Positions 46,334 to 53,905 of a stretch of 64,000 nt of DNA are shown here, piece by piece. The notes beneath the pieces were generated by a model. That model made no database searches, was not told the origin of the DNA, and saw only the letters and a program-made list of their open reading frames with translations. The DNA is from Streptomyces sp. AC512_CC834 (GTDB taxonomy: Bacteria; Actinomycetota; Actinomycetes; Streptomycetales; Streptomycetaceae), in NCBI RefSeq assembly GCF_019049325.1, contig NZ_JAGMUO010000039.1, forward strand, positions 35,157 to 99,156, in the 5' to 3' direction. A program made the translations under genes and the position numbers. Numbering within the stretch: the stretch's first letter is position 1; every line of letters begins with the position of its first letter.

Positions 46334-47266
46334 ATGACGTCCATCGTCGCGGTCTCCAGCTTCCTGCCCGACACGATCCCCATCGCTCGGTTCCAGAGGC
46401 GACTCGGGCTGTCCGACGTTCAGTTGAGGCGTTACCAGCGCTTCTACGGACTGTCCGAGGTCTGCCGCGACCCGGAGGCGACCGAGACTGAGCTGCTGCT
46501 GCGTGCCGCGGCCAAGCTCGCGGAGCTGCGCGGTCAGGAGCAGCGCGTGAAGTACGTCCTCCAGGCGCGTACCATGCCCTCTCCACTGCCTTATCCGCTG
46601 ACCTCTCTCGGCCCGCTCCAGGCCGAGCTGGGCCTGGAGCACGCGACCGCGTTCGTGGTCTCCCACCACGCCTGCGCCTCCGGCCTGCTCGCCGTCGACA
46701 TGGCAGGGACCCTGCTCGCCGCCGATCCTGATCCGGACGCCCTCGCCCTCGTCCTCACCGGTGAGAAGGCGTGCACGGCCAAGACCCAGTCCATCCCGGA
46801 CGTGACCGTGATGGGCGAGGGAACGGCCGCCTTCCTGGTCGGCGCGGACCGGGCGGGCCGTGACCGGATGCTCGGCTACGCGGCCCGTACACACCCGCGG
46901 TTCGGCGCCGAGTTCATCATGGGCGACGAGGCGGCCAAGGACTTCCAGGACCTGTACGGGGCGGGACTGCGCGAGGTGATCGGGGCTGCACTGGAGGAGG
47001 CGGGCTGCACTCTCGACGAGCTCGCGCTGGTGCTGCCGCACAACGTCAACAAGCTGTCCTGGATCGGCGTCTGCAAGGAACTCCGACTGCCCCTGGAGCG
47101 GGTCTTCCTCGACCAGGTGCCGTACACCGGCCACTGCTTCTGCGCGGACCCCTTCATCAACCTTCAGCAGGCCACCGAGCTGGGCCGGCTGCGCCCCGGC
47201 GACCGCTACCTGATGACCAGTGTGGGGCTCGGGGCGACCTTCGCGGCGATGGTCTTCGAGCACTGA
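46334..47266 (+). CDS. Ketoacyl-ACP synthase III-like enzyme
   Basis: This thiolase-fold protein of about 310 aa has the nucleophile Cys114 in HHACASGLL and His236 in PHNVNK, as in FabH-type KAS III. The third catalytic position, usually Asn in GNTSAAS, reads TGHCFCADP with His267 instead. It would condense an acyl group with malonyl-ACP or act as an acyltransferase onto the ACP at 50031. It is the first gene of an eight-gene coupled operon. I chose the ATG at 46334 because the predicted promoter puts the transcript start there. A GTG at 46328 is the alternative. Confidence 0.82.
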   Translation: MTSIVAVSSFLPDTIPIARFQRRLGLSDVQLRRYQRFYGLSEVCRDPEATETELLLRAAAKLAELRGQEQRVKYVLQARTMPSPLPYPLTSLGPLQAELGLEHATAFVVSHHACASGLLAVDMAGTLLAADPDPDALALVLTGEKACTAKTQSIPDVTVMGEGTAAFLVGADRAGRDRMLGYAARTHPRFGAEFIMGDEAAKDFQDLYGAGLREVIGAALEEAGCTLDELALVLPHNVNKLSWIGVCKELRLPLERVFLDQVPYTGHCFCADPFINLQQATELGRLRPGDRYLMTSVGLGATFAAMVFEH

Positions 47267-47306
47267 CCACCACGGACACCCCATGAGAATGACGAGGTCG
47301 ACACCG

Positions 47307-48710
47307 ATGCAACCACCGCCTTCCGGCTTCACCGCGCGTCTGAGGCGCGCCGTCACCGGAGCCGCCGACACCCCCCTGGTGTTCCTGGGCAACTTCGAGG
47401 TCGAGAACCAGTGGGCGGTCGGGGAGCCCGCGCTGCCCCGGGTCGGCGCGCACGCCGGCAGCGCGGTCGTCAACCGCATGGACGAGTTCGCGCTGCTGCT
47501 CGGCGGCAAGGCCGACCACGTCGTCCTCAAGACGGCCCTGGACGACGGGTACCGCGCCTATCTGGAGGGCCTCGGTCTCGCCCTGCCCACCGTGCATGTG
47601 GTCGCCGGCCAGGATCCGCGCCGCACCGTCAGCGAGGACGCCCTCGCCGACCCGGAGCTGCTGCGCACCCTGTCCGCCCTCGCCGCCGACGGCGCCCGGC
47701 TGACCGGACACGGCATCTCCACCGTGGAGGAGGAGCTGGCCGAGCGCACGGGACTGCGCCTGGCGGCGCCCGCCGCCGCCGTGTGCAAGCGGGTCAACAG
47801 CAAGGTCTACAGCCGTCGGCTGGCCGACGAGTTCGGCATCCGGCAGGCCCGGGGCTGGGCCTGCGAGACGCTGGAGGAACTCGCGGAGGCGTTCGCCGCG
47901 GCCGGAGAACTCGTCGCGGCGGGCCGGAAGGTGGTCGTCAAGGACGCGTTCGGGGTGTCCGGCAAGGGCATCGTCGTCCTGGACAGCAAGAAGCGACTCG
48001 CGCGCCTGCACCGGATGGCCGTCGCCCAGGCCGAGCGGGCCGCGGGCGACGGCACGGCACCGCGCACCGCACTGGTCGTCGAGGAGTGGGTTGCCAAGCG
48101 GGCCGACCTCAACTACCAGTTCACGGTGGGCCAGGACGGTTCCGTGCACTTCGACTTCGTCAAGGAACTGCTCACCGAGGGCGGCGTCCACAAGGGGCAC
48201 CGCATGCCCGCCCGGCTCACCGGGCCGCAGGTCGCCGAGGTCGCCGAAACCGCCGACCGGCTGGGTGAACGACTCGCTGCCGACGGCTACTTCGGCGTGG
48301 TCGGCGTCGACGCCATGGTCGACCCGGACGGCGGCCTCTACCCGGTCGTGGAGATCAACGCCCGGAACAACATGTCGACGTACCAGAGCGTGATCCACGA
48401 CGTGCTGGCCGGACCCGACGAGGTCGCCGTCGCCCGCCACTTCACCGTACGACCGCGGCGGCCGCTGCCCTTCGCCGAGCTGCGCGAGGTCCTGGACGGG
48501 CTGCTGCTGACCGAGCGCGGACCCCGCCCGCGCGGCCTGTTCGTCAACAACTACGCCACGGTGAACGCCGCTGCCGCAGACGCCGGCGCCGACGGCTTCG
48601 AGGGCAGGCTCTACGGCGTCCTCGTGGCCGCCTCCGACGCCGAGGTGGCCGCCCTCGACACCGGGATCACCCGCCGTCTCGCGGCCCATACAGATCGGAG
48701 CAGCACGTGA
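47307..48710 (+). CDS. ATP-grasp ligase (BtrJ-like role proposed)
   Basis: This product of about 467 aa shows an ATP-grasp core: KRVNSKVYSRRLADEFGI, KVVVKDAFGVSGKGIVVLD (nucleotide-binding lysine and glycine-rich loop), ALVVEEWVAK, and the metal-binding end YPVVEINARNN. ATP-grasp enzymes join a carboxylate to an amine or thiol through an acyl phosphate. Next to a PLP decarboxylase and an ACP it resembles the butirosin set, where BtrJ loads an amino acid onto an ACP. That role is inferred from context. I chose the ATG at 47307, with GACGAGG nine bases upstream. An ATG at 47283 is possible. Confidence 0.78.
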   Translation: MQPPPSGFTARLRRAVTGAADTPLVFLGNFEVENQWAVGEPALPRVGAHAGSAVVNRMDEFALLLGGKADHVVLKTALDDGYRAYLEGLGLALPTVHVVAGQDPRRTVSEDALADPELLRTLSALAADGARLTGHGISTVEEELAERTGLRLAAPAAAVCKRVNSKVYSRRLADEFGIRQARGWACETLEELAEAFAAAGELVAAGRKVVVKDAFGVSGKGIVVLDSKKRLARLHRMAVAQAERAAGDGTAPRTALVVEEWVAKRADLNYQFTVGQDGSVHFDFVKELLTEGGVHKGHRMPARLTGPQVAEVAETADRLGERLAADGYFGVVGVDAMVDPDGGLYPVVEINARNNMSTYQSVIHDVLAGPDEVAVARHFTVRPRRPLPFAELREVLDGLLLTERGPRPRGLFVNNYATVNAAAADAGADGFEGRLYGVLVAASDAEVAALDTGITRRLAAHTDRSST

Positions 48711-50005
48711 GCGTCGCACACGAGGTGCAGGGCATCGGCATCACAGAACTCGCCGAGCAGTACGGCACGCCCCTCTATCTGTACGACGGGGAGGAGATCA
48801 CCACTCGCTTCCAGGGGCTGCGCGAGCGTCTGCACCCGGCGCTGGAGGTCTTCTACTCCCTCAAGGCCAACCCCAACATCTCCATTTGTGCCCTGCTGCA
48901 CCGCTGCGGCGCCCGGGCCGAGGTGTCCTCGCTGACCGAGCTGGTCACCGCCCGGCGCGCCGGCGTCGCCCCGCAGGACATCATCTTCCTCGGCCCCGGA
49001 AAGTCCCGGGCGGAGCTGGCCGCCTGCCTGGACGAGGACATCCACGCCGTCGTGTGCGAGTCCTTGGACGAACTCGCCCTGATCGACGAGGTGGCACGGG
49101 AGAAGTCCGTCACCGCCAGGGTCGCGCTGCGCGTCAATCCGTCCTTCTCCGTGAAGGGCTCGGGCCTGACGATGGGCGGCAAGCCCCGCCAGTTCGGCAT
49201 CGACGCGGAGCAACTCTTCGCCGAGGGAGCGGAACTGGCCGCCCGCCATCCGGCCGTGCGCCTCATGGGCGTCCAGGTCTACCTGGGCACGCGCATCCTC
49301 GGCGAGGACACCGTCGTGGAGAACACCCGGCGCATCCTGGACCTGGCCGAGCGCGTCTCGGCACACCTCGGCTTCCCGCTGGAGACGGTCGACGTCGGCG
49401 GCGGCCTGGGCATCGCCTACTTCGACAACGAGAAGGACCTCGACGTCGCCGAGCTCACCGCGCGCCTCAACCCGGTGATCGACGCCTTCGCCGTACGGCA
49501 CCCGGGCACCCGCATGATCATGGAGCTGGGCCGTTTCCTCGTCGCGACGGCCGGCACCTATGTGACCCGCGTGCGCTACACGAAGACGTCGATGGGCGAG
49601 AATTTCGCGGTCACCGACGGCGGCACCAACCACCACATGGCGGCGGTGGGCATCGGCTCCTACGTCAAGCGGAACTTTCCGATCGTCGCCCTGGAACGCC
49701 GCGACGAGCCGACGACCGAGACCTGGCACATCACGGGCCCGCTGTGCACCCCGAACGACGTCGTCGGCAAGAAGGTGCCCATGCCGCGGCTGAGGGCCGG
49801 TGAGCTGGTGGGCGTGGAGCGCTCAGGCGCCTACGGGCCCACCGCCTCGCCCGTGCACTTCCTCAGCCACGGCTACCCGGCAGAGGTGCTCGTCCTGGAC
49901 GGACGGGCGCACCTCGTCCGAGAGCGCGACGACGTCGAGGCGATGCTCGGCCGCCAGCGACTGTACGTGTCCCCGGGCGCCGAGCACCACGACCCGCAGC
50001 ACTGA
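48707..50005 (+). CDS. PLP-dependent decarboxylase, fold type III (LysA/BtrK-like)
   Basis: This 432-aa group IV (alanine racemase-fold) decarboxylase has the PLP lysine Lys53 in FYSLKANPN, the glycine loop VDVGGGLG and the acceptor-side GPLCTPNDVV ... VERSGAYG. Family members decarboxylate diaminopimelate, ornithine, arginine or ACP-bound glutamate (BtrK). Because an ATP-grasp ligase precedes it and an ACP follows, an aminoacyl-ACP substrate is plausible. The GTG start overlaps the ligase stop (GTGA), indicating translational coupling. Confidence 0.85.
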   Translation: MSVAHEVQGIGITELAEQYGTPLYLYDGEEITTRFQGLRERLHPALEVFYSLKANPNISICALLHRCGARAEVSSLTELVTARRAGVAPQDIIFLGPGKSRAELAACLDEDIHAVVCESLDELALIDEVAREKSVTARVALRVNPSFSVKGSGLTMGGKPRQFGIDAEQLFAEGAELAARHPAVRLMGVQVYLGTRILGEDTVVENTRRILDLAERVSAHLGFPLETVDVGGGLGIAYFDNEKDLDVAELTARLNPVIDAFAVRHPGTRMIMELGRFLVATAGTYVTRVRYTKTSMGENFAVTDGGTNHHMAAVGIGSYVKRNFPIVALERRDEPTTETWHITGPLCTPNDVVGKKVPMPRLRAGELVGVERSGAYGPTASPVHFLSHGYPAEVLVLDGRAHLVRERDDVEAMLGRQRLYVSPGAEHHDPQH

Positions 50006-50030
50006 ACCGACGAGCAGGGAGAACACCGAG

Positions 50031-50321
50031 ATGACCGAGAGCACCGAGAACACCGCAGTCGTGGACGGCGCCGAGCGCGAGCGCTGTGTCGACGCCGTCC
50101 GCAAGGGCCTCAGCGAGGTCCTGAACAAGGACGTCTCCGAGGCCGAGGACGGCGTGCGCCTCTTCGGCGAGCTGGGGCTCGACTCCAGCAGCGCGCTGGA
50201 ACTGCTCATCACCATCGAGGAGATCCTCGACGTGCAGTTCGACGCCGAGGACCTGGAGATGACGCACTTCGAGACGGTGGGCTCGCTCGCCGACTTCGTG
50301 GCCACGGAAGCGGGCGCCTGA
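50031..50321 (+). CDS. Acyl carrier protein
   Basis: This acidic four-helix carrier of 96 aa has GLDSSSALELL, with Ser52 in the phosphopantetheine position (the usual DSL reads DSS). The ATG follows AGGGAG. It lies 25 nt after the decarboxylase and 2 nt before the next gene. It probably carries the starter acyl or aminoacyl unit handled by the ligase, decarboxylase, KAS-like and dehydrogenase proteins, and is primed by the PPTase at the end of the operon. Confidence 0.9.
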   Translation: MTESTENTAVVDGAERERCVDAVRKGLSEVLNKDVSEAEDGVRLFGELGLDSSSALELLITIEEILDVQFDAEDLEMTHFETVGSLADFVATEAGA

Positions 50322-50323
50322 GC

Positions 50324-51244
50324 ATGTTCCGCACGGCAGCGCCCGTACGGCCGCAGCCGGGTGCGGCCTCCGGTCCGCCGGTCGTTCCCAGGCTGGTGCG
50401 GGCGGCCCGCTACGCGCCTTCCGCTCCGGTCACCGGCCATGTGCCGGTGCCCGAACTGGAGGAGTTCTACGCGGAGCTGGGCGCCCCGTACGGGGTGCCC
50501 TTCGACCGCGAGGGGTACGCCGACTCGGCCCGCCGCACCTCCGTGGAACTGGCGTTCGGGGCGCTCGACGCGCTGGGCGAGCTGCCCGCCGAACAGGCTC
50601 CGGAACTGGTCGTGGTCGCCTACACCACCCCCGACTTCCACCACGCGGAGCTGGTCGCGTCGTGCGTGAAGGGACGCCTGCCGGGCGAACCCCTCGCCTT
50701 CGCGCTCTCCGACCAGGGGCCGCTCACCGCGTTCAGCGCGCTTCGAGTCGCGGTGGAGTATGCCCGGCGCTGTGGCTTCGGGCGGCTGCTCGTGCTGGTC
50801 GTGGACCAGAGCACGCAGCCGTTCGCGGTGCCGGACGCGGCGGCGGCCGTGCACAGGGACTGCGCGGTGGCGCTGCTGCTGGAGTGGGGTGGGGGCGCGG
50901 CCGCCGTAGGGGGCATGGCGCAGGGGCCACTGGCGGCGCCGGACCTGTTCGCCGGGTGGGACCCGGGGGCGGGGGTTGTGGCGGGGGCGGGTCTCGCCGA
51001 CGCCGACTGTCCCTCGCCGTCGCCCGATGTCCGGTTGGCGACCGCCGGACCCGGACTGCCGTGCACCGGCGTCTGGGCCGCGCTGCTGGACGTGGTGAGC
51101 CGTGGGTTCGCCGGGCCGGTGGTGGTCGCCGACTACGACCCGGGGCGGGGCCTGCTGGCGTACAACATGCTGGACTGCACTGCTGTCGAACTTCCGACAC
51201 GGGGGAATGAGGAATCCGATGACGGTTCCGGCCGACGTGCGTGA
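50324..51244 (+). CDS. Degenerate KAS/thiolase-fold protein lacking the catalytic Cys
   Basis: This 306-aa protein resembles the thiolase fold: AFGALDALGELP, ELVVVAYTTPDFHHAELVASCVKGRLPG, then FALSDQGPLTAFSALRVAVEYAR where KAS III has the CSG nucleophile elbow, and RLLVLVVDQST. The Cys is replaced in SDQGPL, so it should not condense by the normal mechanism. It could be a chain-length or partner subunit for the KAS III-like protein at 46334, or an acyltransferase. The ATG follows the ACP stop after 2 nt. Its end overlaps the next gene by 26 nt. Confidence 0.6.
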   Translation: MFRTAAPVRPQPGAASGPPVVPRLVRAARYAPSAPVTGHVPVPELEEFYAELGAPYGVPFDREGYADSARRTSVELAFGALDALGELPAEQAPELVVVAYTTPDFHHAELVASCVKGRLPGEPLAFALSDQGPLTAFSALRVAVEYARRCGFGRLLVLVVDQSTQPFAVPDAAAAVHRDCAVALLLEWGGGAAAVGGMAQGPLAAPDLFAGWDPGAGVVAGAGLADADCPSPSPDVRLATAGPGLPCTGVWAALLDVVSRGFAGPVVVADYDPGRGLLAYNMLDCTAVELPTRGNEESDDGSGRRA

Positions 51245-51860
51245 GCACTGCCGGGAGGCGCGCGACCACGCGCGCACGGACGGACTGGTGCCCGCGCTGA
51301 CTCTTCTCACGCGGGCCCTGTCGCCGAAGGCACCACCGCGCGGGCCGCGAGGGCACGCCGTGCTGCCGAAGGAACTGCTCGACGAGTTCGCGGCGATGGA
51401 GGCCGAGGGCGACGAGCACCGGGAGGACGACGTGCCGGTGCCCGGTCTCACCGTGCTGCGGTCCAGTGGGGCCGGGGCGCCGGACGGGCCCGAGCCGCAG
51501 CTCTGGGGCGCGGGGCTGGCCTGGCTGCGGCTCGGCATGTCCGAGCGGCTGCGGGAGGCCTGCATGGCCCATCTCGGGGCCCGGCAGGTCGAGGGCACCT
51601 CGCTGCTGATGCAGCAGATGGTCAAGGGCGCGCTCGCCGACGTGCTGATCGACCATCTGGAGGTCGAGGGCGTGCTGTCGGAACTCACCGACGGTTCCGG
51701 CGACGACCGCGTCCTGGACCGTCTCCAGGACCAGATCACCCGTGCCGACCGCACCCTGCTGCGGCTGTTCGGCGCCCACGGCTTCACCCAGGACGGTCCG
51801 GGCCCCACGGCACATGCCTCGGAGCTGCTCGCCGACGTCTATCGCGGGGAGGACGCGTGA
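51219..51860 (+). CDS. Acyl-CoA dehydrogenase C-terminal-domain-like protein
   Basis: The ATG at 51219 has GAGGA five bases upstream. The product of about 213 aa reads like the C-terminal helical bundle of acyl-CoA dehydrogenases: LGMSERLREACMAHLGARQVEG, MQQMVKGALADVLIDHLEVEGVL, DQITRADRTLLRLFGAHGF. It lacks the N-terminal and beta domains that complete the flavin site. It may pair with the full-length dehydrogenase that follows, whose start overlaps its stop (GTGA), as a heteromeric partner. Function is inferred only. Confidence 0.55.
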   Translation: MTVPADVREHCREARDHARTDGLVPALTLLTRALSPKAPPRGPRGHAVLPKELLDEFAAMEAEGDEHREDDVPVPGLTVLRSSGAGAPDGPEPQLWGAGLAWLRLGMSERLREACMAHLGARQVEGTSLLMQQMVKGALADVLIDHLEVEGVLSELTDGSGDDRVLDRLQDQITRADRTLLRLFGAHGFTQDGPGPTAHASELLADVYRGEDA

Positions 51861-53017
51861 TCGGCCTGCCCGTCTCGCTCGCCACGACCCAGGAGTACGT
51901 GCGGCACTGGGCCGGGGACCTGCGGGCGCACGCCCTCGAGCTCGATCGCGACCCGGACGCCATCCACCGGTGCCTGGACCTGCCCGCCGTGCGGTTTCTG
52001 GCCGGGCACGAGGTGCCGCCGGGGTGGGACCGGGTGAGTACGGCCGCCGGCAGCGGTCCCGTGCACGGGCTGCCCACCCTGGAAAGGGTACTGGTGAGCG
52101 AGGAGCTGGCCCGGGGGGACGCCGGCATGATGCTGGCCTCGCCGGGCGCCTCCATGTGCGGGGTGCTGCTCGGGGTCCTGGGCAGCCAGGAGCAGCGGGA
52201 CTGGGTGTACGGCAGGCTCGACGAGCGCCCCCGCTGGACCTGTTTCGCTCTGACCGAGCCCGAACGCGGCTCCGCCATCGGCGAGATGACCGCCACGCTC
52301 ACCCCGGACGGCGACGGCGGCTACCTCCTCGACGGCGCGAAGCGGTACGTCGGCAATGCCGCACGTGCCGACGTCGGCGCCGTCTTCGCACGCGTCGCCG
52401 GAACCGAGCGGCTCGGCGTGCTGGCGGTCCTGGTCGACACCGCGGACCCCGGCTTCCGTGCCGAGCTGCTGTCCACGGTGGGGCTGCGCGGTGCCCAGCT
52501 CACGCACATCACGCTGGACTCGGTGCGGGTGCCCGCCGAGCGGGTGCTGGGCACGCATCTGCCGCCGACCCGGCGTGGCATGTGGAGCATCGTCACTGTC
52601 TTCAACCAGCTCAGGCCCAGCGTGGCCGCCATCGCCCTGGGCATCGCCCGCGCCGCCCACGAGTACGTCGCCGAGCACCGACGGCTGCTGCGCGGCCGGG
52701 AACGGGAGACGCACGAGGATCTCGGCCGCCGCGTCGACGCCGCCCGGCTGCTGACCTACCGGGCCGCGCTCGCCGTGGACCGGCGGCCGTCGGCCGGGCA
52801 CCTCGCCTCGGCCGCGAAGGCCCGCGCCTGCGAGCTCGCCGAGGACGTGACCCTCGCGGCGCCCCGCTTCTTCGGCCCCGGCGCCCGGCTCGACCATCCG
52901 CTGCTGGAGAAGCTGGCAAGAGACGCCCGGGGCGTGGAGTTCATGGAAGGCACGCGGAACATCCAGAAACTGAATCTTTTTCAGGGGCTGCACAGCCGGA
53001 AGGTGGGCGGGCGGTGA
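51857..53017 (+). CDS. Acyl-CoA/acyl-ACP dehydrogenase
   Basis: This flavoprotein of 386 aa has the family's full length. It shows EELARGDAGMMLASPGASM in the N-terminal helices, CFALTEPERGSAIGEMTATL (the FAD-contacting beta domain) and a C-terminal bundle with FEMxxGxxxI-like FMEGTRNIQKLNLFQGL. The family makes alpha,beta-double bonds in thioesters, and acyl-ACP versions (FkbI-type) act on carrier-bound units in NRPS/PKS clusters. The substrate is probably on the neighbouring ACP. The start and stop both overlap neighbours by 4 nt. Confidence 0.85.
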   Translation: MIGLPVSLATTQEYVRHWAGDLRAHALELDRDPDAIHRCLDLPAVRFLAGHEVPPGWDRVSTAAGSGPVHGLPTLERVLVSEELARGDAGMMLASPGASMCGVLLGVLGSQEQRDWVYGRLDERPRWTCFALTEPERGSAIGEMTATLTPDGDGGYLLDGAKRYVGNAARADVGAVFARVAGTERLGVLAVLVDTADPGFRAELLSTVGLRGAQLTHITLDSVRVPAERVLGTHLPPTRRGMWSIVTVFNQLRPSVAAIALGIARAAHEYVAEHRRLLRGRERETHEDLGRRVDAARLLTYRAALAVDRRPSAGHLASAAKARACELAEDVTLAAPRFFGPGARLDHPLLEKLARDARGVEFMEGTRNIQKLNLFQGLHSRKVGGR

Positions 53018-53742
53018 CGGCCGAGGTGGAGGTCTGGCGCATTCCGCTTTCCGGCGCACCGGAGCCGGAAGCGGAAGATCGCGATTCCGCTCTCGAAGAG
53101 CTACTGGACGACGACGAGAGATCCCGGGCCCGGATGGGAAAAGTCCCGGGAATGCGGCGCCGGTTCGTGCGGTCCCATGCCGCGGCCCGGATCATCATCG
53201 GCGCCCGACTGGGCCGGGCTCCGCGGGCGGTGCGCTTCACCCGCGGGCGCTGGGGCAAGCCCTTGGTCGAAGACGCCGGCGGGGTGCACTTCAGCCTGTC
53301 CCACTCGGGCGAGACGGCCCTGCTGGCACTGGCGCCGCGACCGGTCGGCGTGGACGTGGAGCTGACCCGGGCCGACCTGGACGCCGGTCGACTGGCCAGG
53401 CGTTTCTTCCCCCAACGGGAGCGGGAGTTGGTGGAGCGGGCCGGGCACGGCGCCTTCGTGCGGCTGTGGACCAGAAAGGAGGCGTGCGTGAAAGCCGCGG
53501 GTGCCCGGCTCACCCAGGGCATGGGCGTGCCGGTGGCCCATACGGCGCCCCAGGCCGTCGTGCACGATCCGACGGGTCCTCTCCAAGGCCCGTGGCGGGT
53601 AGTCGATTTGGCACTACCCGCCCGATATGCGGGGGCCGTGGCCTTGCTGGGTGACGGCCCCTTTTCCGTGTCGCCCCGGATGTGGTACGACATGCTGGCG
53701 GAGGAATCCGATGTCATGTCAGCCATCCTGGGTGTCAAGTAG
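53014..53742 (+). CDS. Sfp-type 4'-phosphopantetheinyl transferase
   Basis: This product of about 242 aa starts at the GTG overlapping the dehydrogenase stop. Signatures are PRAVRFTRGRWGKP, HFSLSHSGE, RPVGVDVEL (metal-binding Asp/Glu) and LWTRKEACVKA (WxxKEA). It transfers phosphopantetheine from CoA to carrier proteins, here the T domains of both NRPSs and the ACP of this operon. It is the last gene of the operon. Confidence 0.92.
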   Translation: MTAEVEVWRIPLSGAPEPEAEDRDSALEELLDDDERSRARMGKVPGMRRRFVRSHAAARIIIGARLGRAPRAVRFTRGRWGKPLVEDAGGVHFSLSHSGETALLALAPRPVGVDVELTRADLDAGRLARRFFPQRERELVERAGHGAFVRLWTRKEACVKAAGARLTQGMGVPVAHTAPQAVVHDPTGPLQGPWRVVDLALPARYAGAVALLGDGPFSVSPRMWYDMLAEESDVMSAILGVK

Positions 53743-53905
53743 AAGAAACTCCCCCTCGAATCGGAGTACTTTTACCCGTGATCGCGCGCCGGAACATCAG
53801 TAGGTTTTCTCCCGGCAAGAGAGCGCGGTAATCGCCGGCCGGAATTTCACACCGAGGCGTGTGTCCGTGATCACGGGCAGTTTATTCGAGAAGGGGAAAG
53901 CAATC

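Noticed and set aside
46334..53742. A butirosin-type aminoglycoside side-chain pathway as such
   Set aside because: Only the ligase/decarboxylase/ACP trio matches. No aminocyclitol genes are present and the context is NRPS, so a shared chemical logic is proposed rather than the same product.
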